From: Brevundimonas sp.
GTDB taxonomy: Bacteria; Pseudomonadota; Alphaproteobacteria; Caulobacterales; Caulobacteraceae
Length of the DNA: 5,793 nt
Assembly: GCA_015234495.1 (NCBI GenBank)
Contig: JADGMZ010000084.1
Span: 1-5,793, forward strand
Reading direction: 5' to 3'
Shown here: piece by piece, positions 1-5,793 of the stretch
How positions within the stretch are numbered: the stretch's first letter is position 1
How the letters are laid out: each line of letters begins with the position of its first letter
The notes under the pieces: generated by a model
Told to the model about the DNA's origin: nothing
The model's database searches: none
Seen by the model: the letters and a program-made list of their open reading frames with translations, nothing else
Made by a program: the position numbers and the translations under genes

Positions 1-725
1 CCGGCGCCGTGGCGGGCTTCGAGGCGCTGGCCCGCTGGCGCCATCCGCAGCGCGGCCTGGTGCCGCCCGACGAATTCCTCGGTCTCGCCGACGAAATGGG
101 CCTGATGAACGAGCTCGGCCTGCTGATGATGAGCCAGGCCTCGCGCCAGCTGTCCGAATGGCTGGCCCGGCATCCCTCGGCGGGCAAGCTGTTCTGCAGC
201 GTCAACCTGTCGGTGGGCGAGATCGAGCGCCCCAACCTGGTCGAGGACGTGGCCCGCATCATCACCGAAGCCGGTCTGCCCAAGGGCGCCCTGAAGCTCG
301 AGGTCACCGAAGGCGACATCATGCGCGACACGACCCGCGCCGCCGCGACCCTGACCCGCCTGAAGGACGTCGGCGCCTCACTGGCCCTCGACGACTTCGG
401 CACCGGCTTCTCGTCCCTGACCTGGCTGGCCAAGCTGCCGTTCGATACGCTGAAGATCGACCGCTATTTCGTGCTGACCATGGACAAGGACGAGGGCTCG
501 GCGAAGATCGTCAAGTCGGTGGTCAACCTGGGTCGCGACCTGTCGCTGGAGGTCGTCGCCGAGGGGGTCGAGAACGCCGGCCTGGCCCGGCTGCTGTTGC
601 AGGCCCAGTGCCATTACGGCCAGGGCTTCGGCTACGCCCCCGCCCTGCCGGCCCAGGAGGCCGAGGTCTATCTCAACGAGTCCCTGGCCGACGGCTCGGC
701 GCCGATCAAGGCCCGCTCGGCCTGA
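1..725 (+). CDS. EAL-domain cyclic-di-GMP phosphodiesterase, C-terminal part (5' end outside window)
   Basis: This is the EAL catalytic domain of an enzyme that hydrolyses c-di-GMP to pGpG, lowering the second messenger that controls motility and cell cycle. The frame is open from base 3, and the GTG at 9 lies inside the domain, so the true start is upstream. Counting from that GTG as residue 1, I see FEALARW (E5, the EAL signature), SVNLS (N66), KLEVTE (E98), LDDFGTGFSSL (D128, D129), LKID (K149), VAEGVE (E185, E188) and GQGFGYAP (Q205). The order and spacing match active EAL enzymes, so I infer activity rather than a degenerate binding domain. The protein ends in KARSA, a small-residue tail. 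Any N-terminal PAS or GGDEF domains would lie outside the window. Lying next to a small gene and yqgE, it may be the orthologue of Caulobacter PdeA (CC_3396, beside UPF0301 CC_3395 as I recall). I leave the symbol blank because the diagnostic N-terminus is missing. Confidence 0.95.
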   Translation, partial: GAVAGFEALARWRHPQRGLVPPDEFLGLADEMGLMNELGLLMMSQASRQLSEWLARHPSAGKLFCSVNLSVGEIERPNLVEDVARIITEAGLPKGALKLEVTEGDIMRDTTRAAATLTRLKDVGASLALDDFGTGFSSLTWLAKLPFDTLKIDRYFVLTMDKDEGSAKIVKSVVNLGRDLSLEVVAEGVENAGLARLLLQAQCHYGQGFGYAPALPAQEAEVYLNESLADGSAPIKARSA

Positions 726-735
726 CCCCGGGGTC
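724..735. repeat. 12-base perfect palindrome at the stop codon of the EAL gene
   Basis: GACCCCGGGGTC is a perfect palindrome whose first two bases are the last two of the TGA stop. As RNA it could form only a short GACC/GGTC stem with a four-base loop. A second imperfect stem (about 734-740 with 757-763, TCCGGCG/CGCCGGT) follows. No T-run follows either, so they do not meet the usual picture of an intrinsic terminator. They may protect the 3' end, or may be chance in GC-rich DNA. Confidence 0.3.
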
Positions 736-768
736 CGGCGCAACAGCCCTGGTCGTCGCCGGTCAACC

Positions 769-795
769 TTGACGAGTGAACCCCGCCGGTATGGT
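769..795 (+). promoter_or_regulatory. Candidate promoter of the small lipoprotein gene
   Basis: TTGACG at 769-774 is a near-perfect -35 hexamer. TATGGT at 790-795 follows after 15 bases as a possible -10, which fits the short spacing accepted by the Caulobacter housekeeping sigma factor. The start codon is 41 bases further on. The -35 is also half of an inverted repeat, GTCAA-CC-TTGAC (762-773), which could be a regulator site. The -10 is only a moderate match, so this is a suggestion. Confidence 0.4.
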
Positions 796-836
796 ATCCC
801 GTCGAGGCTCTGCGGCGTCAACGGGAGGCCCGACCC

Positions 837-1109
837 ATGCGTGCGTCACTTGTTTCCGCCCTTCTGGCCGTCGGAATGCTGGCCGCCCTCGGCGCCTGCG
901 CCCAGACCGCCCCGATGACGCTGGCCGAGCGGACCGAACATTGTGAGCGGCTGGGAACCGGCCTGGAGGCCACCGGTCGCCAGACCGGCGACGCGCGCGA
1001 GGACTTCAGGTGCCGCCGGAGTCCCCACGCGACCACCTACGGTCACGGCAGGCAGAATTCCCACGACCGGACCGTGGGGAGAGACAAGATCATCAGAAGC
1101 GGCGGATAG
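837..1109 (+). CDS. Small predicted outer-membrane lipoprotein, unknown function
   Basis: I do not recognise a characterised family for this 90-residue protein. The first 21 residues form a lipoprotein signal peptide: M-R, a hydrophobic stretch (about 4-18), then the lipobox L18-G19-A20-C21. Signal peptidase II would cut before C21, leaving a mature protein of about 70 residues. Alanine after the lipidated Cys favours outer-membrane sorting over inner-membrane retention. The mature part is hydrophilic and basic towards the end, with two more cysteines (C36, C59) that could form a disulfide in the periplasm. A short segment, TGRQTGDAREDFRC (46-59), looks like the conserved core. The ATG is supported by GGGAGG at 823-828, eight bases upstream. 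G/C-rich third positions persist along the frame, although the last 30 residues are of low complexity (R, H, S, G). It converges with yqgE nine bases away and seems to be a single-gene unit. Confidence 0.75.
   Translation: MRASLVSALLAVGMLAALGACAQTAPMTLAERTEHCERLGTGLEATGRQTGDAREDFRCRRSPHATTYGHGRQNSHDRTVGRDKIIRSGG
1022..1080. terminator. Competing hairpins between the convergent lipoprotein and yqgE genes
   Basis: CGTGGGGA at 1073-1080 can pair perfectly over 8 bases with TCCCCACG at 1022-1029. It can also pair with TTCCCACG at 1058-1065 (one G-U pair, loop ACCGGAC). The two pairings exclude each other. The structure lies inside the 3' end of the lipoprotein frame and about 40 bases beyond the yqgE stop. 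Read from the yqgE side, the short hairpin is followed by AATTCT, a weak T-rich tract. It could end yqgE transcription or block opposing transcription, but a strong T-run is lacking on both strands. Confidence 0.35.
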
Positions 1110-1118
1110 GTCGCGGGC

Positions 1119-1688
1119 TCAGGCCCGACCGCTCTGCCCAGACAGCTGCGCCGGGTCGATGCCCAGGCCGGCCACGGCGCGCGCCCACTTGCCCCCATAA
1201 TCGGGGTCGAAGATCAGGTCGGCGTCGGCGTCCATGGTCAGCCAGACGTTCTCGCCCAGCTCATCCTCAAGCTGGCCCTCGCCCCAGCCGGCGTAGCCCA
1301 GCAGCAGCACCGCGCGTCGCGGCCCGGTCTCGGGGTCGACCATCGCCGCCAGCGCCTCGCGCGTGCCGGTCATGGCAAGGCCGTCGCCGAAGGCCAGGGA
1401 AGCGTCCTCCGCCAGCCAATCGTCGGTGTGCAGGACGAAGCCGCGCTCGCGCTCCACCGGCCCGCCGACCAGCACCGCCCGCTCCGAGGCGGATTCCGGG
1501 GCCGGAGTCTCCAGCCTGGTCAGCACCGCCTTCAGGTCGACGCCCGGCGCCGGCCGGTCGAGGCGCAGCCCCATGGCGTGATCCGGCGCATGGGCGCAGA
1601 CCAGGATCACGGCGTGCTCGAAGCGTGGATCGCTGATGCCGGGCATGGCGACCAGCAGGCGGCCCTCGAGGGAGTGGAAGTCGTCCAT
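1119..1688 (-). CDS. yqgE: YqgE/AlgH family protein (UPF0301, DUF179)
   Basis: This is a 189-residue member of the UPF0301 family. Its biochemical role is not settled, and proteobacterial members (YqgE, AlgH) have been linked only loosely to regulation. Family landmarks from M1 are LLVAMPGISDPRFEHAVILV (11-30), DHAMGLRLDRP (36-46), VLVGGPVERERGFVLH (72-87), LLGYAGWGEGQLEDEL (129-144) followed by NVWLTMDAD, and the C-terminal KWARAVAGLGIDPAQLSGQSGRA block typical of alphaproteobacterial members. There is no signal peptide or membrane segment, so it should be cytosolic. I chose the ATG at 1688 because the conserved region starts a few residues later. A longer frame from a TTG at 1763 adds 25 Pro/Ala-rich residues with no support. 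AGGAGG lies directly against this ATG with no spacer, which is too close for normal Shine-Dalgarno use. The length matches the family. It is divergent from the peroxiredoxin gene. Confidence 0.95.
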   Translation of the reverse strand: MDDFHSLEGRLLVAMPGISDPRFEHAVILVCAHAPDHAMGLRLDRPAPGVDLKAVLTRLETPAPESASERAVLVGGPVERERGFVLHTDDWLAEDASLAFGDGLAMTGTREALAAMVDPETGPRRAVLLLGYAGWGEGQLEDELGENVWLTMDADADLIFDPDYGGKWARAVAGLGIDPAQLSGQSGRA

Positions 1689-1694
1689 CCTCCT

Positions 1695-1723
1695 ATCATC
1701 GGGAGCGGGCGGGGCCGGCGCAA
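1695..1723 (-). promoter_or_regulatory. Candidate yqgE promoter implying a leaderless mRNA
   Basis: On the minus strand TTGCGC (1723-1718) and GATGAT (1700-1695) are separated by exactly 17 bases, with three or four matches each to the usual hexamers. Only six bases (AGGAGG) lie between the -10 and the yqgE ATG, so transcription would begin at or next to the A of the ATG. This is inferred from spacing and has no independent support within the window. Confidence 0.35.
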
Positions 1724-1744
1724 GGCCGATGACGGCGGGAAAGC

Positions 1745-1773
1745 TTGGCGGGGCCGCCCGCAACCCCTATCTC
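1745..1773 (+). promoter_or_regulatory. Candidate promoter of the peroxiredoxin gene
   Basis: TTGGCG at 1745-1750 and TATCTC at 1768-1773 are spaced by 17 bases. The -10 in context, CCTATCTC, fits the Caulobacter housekeeping form GCTANAWC at most positions. The predicted start near 1780 gives a leader of about 33 bases that contains GGAG at 1803-1806 ahead of the ATG. I see no clear OxyR-type operator. Confidence 0.45.
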
Positions 1774-1812
1774 GACCGCACGTTCGACCCTCACCATCCA
1801 TCGGAGCCTGCC

Positions 1813-2298
1813 ATGACCGTCCAGATCGGCGACCGCATCCCCTCGGCCACCCTGACCCGCGCCACCGACGACGGCCCGAGGCCGGTGTCCACCGACGACA
1901 TCTTCGCCGGCAAGACCGTGGCCCTGTTCGCCGTGCCGGGGGCCTTCACCCCGACCTGCTCGGCCAAGCACCTGCCGGGCTTCAAGGAGCACCGCGAGGA
2001 TCTGACAGGCAAGGGCGTCGACACCGTCGCCTGCCTGTCCGTCAACGACGCCTTCGTCATGGGCGCCTGGGCCGACAGCCAGGGCGTCGGCAAGGACGAC
2101 ATCGTCATGCTGGGCGACGGCAACGGCGACTTCACCCGCGCCCTCGGCCTGGGCATGGACGCCAAGGGCTACGGCATGGGCGAGCGCTCGCAGCGCTATT
2201 CGATGATCGTCAGGGACGGCGTCGTCGAAAAGCTCAACATCGAGCAGCCGGGCGAGTTCAAGGTCTCCTCGGCGGAACATCTGCTGACGCAGCTCTGA
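1813..2298 (+). CDS. Type II / Prx5-like peroxiredoxin (redoxin family)
   Basis: This 161-residue thiol peroxidase reduces hydrogen peroxide and alkyl hydroperoxides in the cytosol, probably recycled by glutathione/glutaredoxin or thioredoxin. The active-site loop VPGAFTPTCS (41-50) carries the peroxidatic cysteine C49 with T46 and P42. A second cysteine, C74, sits in ACLSVNDAFVMGAW. The C49/C74 spacing equals that of plant type II peroxiredoxins (C51/C76 in poplar, as I recall), while the C-terminal resolving cysteine of human PRDX5 is absent. The conserved arginine region is GERSQRYSM (123-131), and the protein closes with the family's IEQPGEF segment and an HLLTQL end. Length is typical and there is no signal peptide. 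The ATG follows GGAG (1803-1806) by six bases. Upstream in-frame codons from 1636 run antisense through yqgE and have no family match, so they are excluded. It has its own likely promoter and may read through the repeat into vsr. Confidence 0.95.
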   Translation: MTVQIGDRIPSATLTRATDDGPRPVSTDDIFAGKTVALFAVPGAFTPTCSAKHLPGFKEHREDLTGKGVDTVACLSVNDAFVMGAWADSQGVGKDDIVMLGDGNGDFTRALGLGMDAKGYGMGERSQRYSMIVRDGVVEKLNIEQPGEFKVSSAEHLLTQL

Positions 2299-2306
2299 TT
2301 CTCTCT

Positions 2307-2438
2307 CCGCTCATCCCGGCGACAAGCCGGGCCCGGCGCCCTGGATGATGGTTCGGCCGGATCGAACGGGGCGGGCGTCCTGCGCAACCGGCGTCACGCT
2401 GGACAGGACCGGGTCGCGGCTTTGGCCGGGATGAGCGG
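2307..2438. repeat. 132-base imperfect palindromic intergenic element with 14-base perfect inverted ends
   Basis: The ends CCGCTCATCCCGGC (2307-2320) and GCCGGGATGAGCGG (2425-2438) are perfect reverse complements. The similarity goes on inward with gaps: the left arm reads GACAAGCCGGGCCCGG and the complement of the right arm CAAAGCCGCGACCCGG. Inside, GTTCG (2351-2355) and CGAAC (2363-2367) form a further small stem. The CATCCCGG...AAGCCGGG...TGGATG pattern resembles dispersed palindromic repeats of alphaproteobacterial genomes. It fills nearly all of the gap between the peroxiredoxin and vsr, and its last base touches the vsr ATG. There is no transposase frame in it. Whether it is repeated elsewhere cannot be seen from this window. 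Confidence 0.7.
2315..2331 (+). terminator. Hairpin just downstream of the peroxiredoxin gene
   Basis: CCCGGC (2315-2320), loop GACAA, GCCGGG (2326-2331) form a perfect six-base all-GC stem 16 bases after the peroxiredoxin stop, inside the left arm of the palindromic repeat. No T-run follows, so full termination is doubtful. It could pause polymerase or stabilise the 3' end of the transcript. Confidence 0.3.
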
Positions 2439-2851
2439 ATGAAAACAGGCACAGACGTCTTCACCCCGGAGCAGCGCAGCGCCGTGATGCGGCGGGTGAA
2501 GGGGCGCGATACCGCGCCCGAACTCGCCGTGCGTCGCATCCTCAGGGCGGCCGGAATCGGCTATCGCCTCGGCGGCGCCGGCCTGCCCGGGCGACCGGAC
2601 CTGGTCATGAAGGGGCGACGCACCGCCGTGTTCGTGCACGGTTGCTTCTGGCACGGCCACGCCTGCGCTCGCGGCGCACGCCAGCCCAGGACCAACGCCG
2701 CCTACTGGACCGGCAAGATCGATCGCAACCGCGCCCGCGACGCCGCGGCGCAGGCGGCGCTGCACGCAGGCGGCTGGCGGGTGGTGACGGTCTGGGAGTG
2801 CGAGATGAAGGCCCCCGGGTTTGCGGCCGGCCTGGTCGCGGCCGTCCGGGG

Positions 2852-4801
<1,950 letters not shown>

Positions 4802-4818
4802 GCGGCTCCCTCGCGACA

Positions 4819-4832
4819 GGGCGAATTCGCCC
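4819..4832. promoter_or_regulatory. 14-base perfect palindrome in the leader of the kinase gene
   Basis: GGGCGAATTCGCCC lies in the 66-base gap between pyrD and the kinase, starting 18 bases upstream of the kinase ATG. As DNA it could be the site of a dimeric repressor. As RNA it gives a GGGCG/CGCCC stem with an AAUU loop just before the GAGGGAG ribosome-binding site. No convincing promoter of the kinase is visible in the gap, so the kinase may be transcribed with pyrD. The role is inferred from position only. Confidence 0.4.
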
Positions 4833-4867
4833 GTGCCGCATCATGCCGGGCTTGCCCTAACGCTCTG

Positions 4868-5793
4868 TCAACGCGCCGTGCCGACGGCCTCCAGGGCTGT
4901 GGAGAAGCCATCGGCCTTCAGGCGCGCCGCCAGGTCGCGTTTGATACGCCCGACCAGGCCCGGTCCGTCGAAGACCAGGGCGCTGTAGATCTGCACCGCC
5001 GTCGCCCCTGCACGCAGGCGGTCATAGGCCTCGGCGCCCGAGTCGATCCCTCCGACTGCGATCAGCGGCAGGCGTCCGGCCGAAGCCTCGGCGGCGGCGG
5101 CCAGTGCAGCGCGCGCGCGTGGCTTCAACGGCGCTCCGGACAGGCCGCCCGCCTCGGCCCGGCGCCGCGACCGCAGCGTCCCGGGCCGGTCCAGGGTGGT
5201 GTTGGAGACGATCAGGGCGTCCAGACCATGATCCAGCCCGGCCTCGACGATCATGGCGATCTCGGCCGCCGTCAGGTCCGGTGCGATCTTGAGGAAGACC
5301 GGGGCGGGATCTCCCGCCCGCGCCTCGGCCAGCCGGCCCAGCAGGTCGTCCAGCGCGGCCCGGCCCTGCAGGTCGCGCAGGCCGGGGGTGTTTGGCGACG
5401 ACACATTGATGGTGACATAGTCGGCCAGCCCCTTCAGCCGCATCAGGCCCGCGACATAGTCCGCGGCCTTGTCCGTCGTTTCCTTGTTCGCTCCCAGATT
5501 GGCCCCGATCACGGTCCCGCGAGGTCGGCAAGCCAGACGGTTGGCGAAGGCCTCGAGCCCGGCGTTGTTGAAGCCCATGCGGTTGATGATCGCCCGGTCC
5601 TCGGACAGGCGGAACAGGCGCGGCCTGGGGTTGCCCGGCTGGGGGCGCGGCGTCACCGAGCCGCACTCGACGAAGCCGAAGCCCAGGCGGGCCAGGCCGT
5701 GCAGCGCCTCGCCGTTCTTGTCCAGGCCGGCGGCCAGGCCGATCGGGTTCGACAGGCGCAGGCCTGCGATCCTGGTGGCCAGAACGGGGTCGT
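4868..5793 (-). CDS. pyrD: Dihydroorotate dehydrogenase (quinone), class 2; N-terminus outside window
   Basis: PyrD oxidises dihydroorotate to orotate, the fourth step of de novo pyrimidine synthesis, passing electrons through FMN to membrane quinone. The window holds 307 residues. The frame is open to the right edge, and the first visible part (LSNPIGLAAGLDKNGEAL, then LGFGFVECGSVTPRPQPGNP) is the class 2 N-terminal FMN region, so about 40-50 residues are missing. The GTG at 5656 is internal and not the start. Further landmarks are NRMGFNNAGLEAF, GANLGANK, then NVSSPNTPGLRDLQ, whose second Ser (codon 5396-5398) is the catalytic base marking class 2. FLKIAPDL, IVSNTTLDRPG, GGLSGAPLKPRA and AVGGIDSG...GATAVQIYSALVFDGPGLV follow and bind FMN phosphate. 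The end is close to the usual family C-terminus. It lies upstream of the hybrid kinase on the same strand. No biochemical link to the kinase is known to me. Confidence 0.97.
   Translation of the reverse strand, partial: DPVLATRIAGLRLSNPIGLAAGLDKNGEALHGLARLGFGFVECGSVTPRPQPGNPRPRLFRLSEDRAIINRMGFNNAGLEAFANRLACRPRGTVIGANLGANKETTDKAADYVAGLMRLKGLADYVTINVSSPNTPGLRDLQGRAALDDLLGRLAEARAGDPAPVFLKIAPDLTAAEIAMIVEAGLDHGLDALIVSNTTLDRPGTLRSRRRAEAGGLSGAPLKPRARAALAAAAEASAGRLPLIAVGGIDSGAEAYDRLRAGATAVQIYSALVFDGPGLVGRIKRDLAARLKADGFSTALEAVGTAR

Noticed and set aside
1689..1763. Upstream extension of yqgE from a TTG codon
   Set aside because: The extra 25 residues are Pro/Ala-rich, are not expected from the family, and lie over the intergenic promoter region.
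2297..2301. GANTC sites (CcrM methylation) as cell-cycle control signals
   Set aside because: Several GANTC sites occur, but nearly all are within genes, and the one at 2297 overlaps the peroxiredoxin stop. None lies in a candidate promoter.
1428..2348. Long + strand open frame crossing yqgE and the peroxiredoxin gene
   Set aside because: It is a shadow frame: it runs antisense to yqgE and out of frame through the peroxiredoxin, with Arg/Gly/His-rich low-complexity translation and no motif.
5109..5117. Alternating GCGCGCGCG run as a Z-DNA or repeat signal
   Set aside because: It is inside conserved pyrD coding sequence and encodes a normal Arg/Ala run, so it is expected by chance in GC-rich DNA.

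Overview
The window is very GC-rich, with codon third positions almost all G or C. It reads as chromosomal DNA of an alphaproteobacterium of the order Caulobacterales (Brevundimonas or Caulobacter type). The basis is the codon use, an EAL-domain c-di-GMP protein next to yqgE (an arrangement I recall from Caulobacter crescentus), a Caulobacter-like -10 element, and an intergenic palindrome of the kind common in these genomes. No rRNA, tRNA, CRISPR array, insertion sequence or phage gene is visible.

Left part (1-1812). The C-terminal end of a c-di-GMP phosphodiesterase (EAL domain, all catalytic residues present) enters from the left edge on the + strand. After a 111-base gap with a short palindrome and a promoter-like sequence comes a small predicted lipoprotein, also on +. 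It converges with yqgE (UPF0301) on the minus strand, with only 9 bases between the two stop codons. yqgE is divergent from a type II/Prx5-like peroxiredoxin, and the 124 bases between them hold a candidate promoter for each gene.

Middle (1813-2894). The peroxiredoxin is followed by a 132-base imperfect palindromic repeat with perfect 14-base ends. The repeat stops exactly at the start codon of vsr, which encodes a T:G mismatch endonuclease with no cytosine methyltransferase gene in view.

Right part (2852-5793, minus strand). pyrD (quinone-dependent dihydroorotate dehydrogenase, 5' end beyond the window) is followed after 66 bases by a membrane-bound hybrid histidine kinase with one C-terminal receiver domain. 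The 3' end of the kinase gene overlaps the 3' end of vsr by 43 bases.

The genes do not form one pathway. The themes are signalling (c-di-GMP turnover, phosphorelay), peroxide defence, DNA repair and pyrimidine synthesis. I see no clear new multi-gene system. The points most worth checking are the repeat fused to the vsr start, a possibly leaderless yqgE transcript, mutually exclusive hairpins at the end of the lipoprotein gene, and the uncharacterised sensor region of the kinase.
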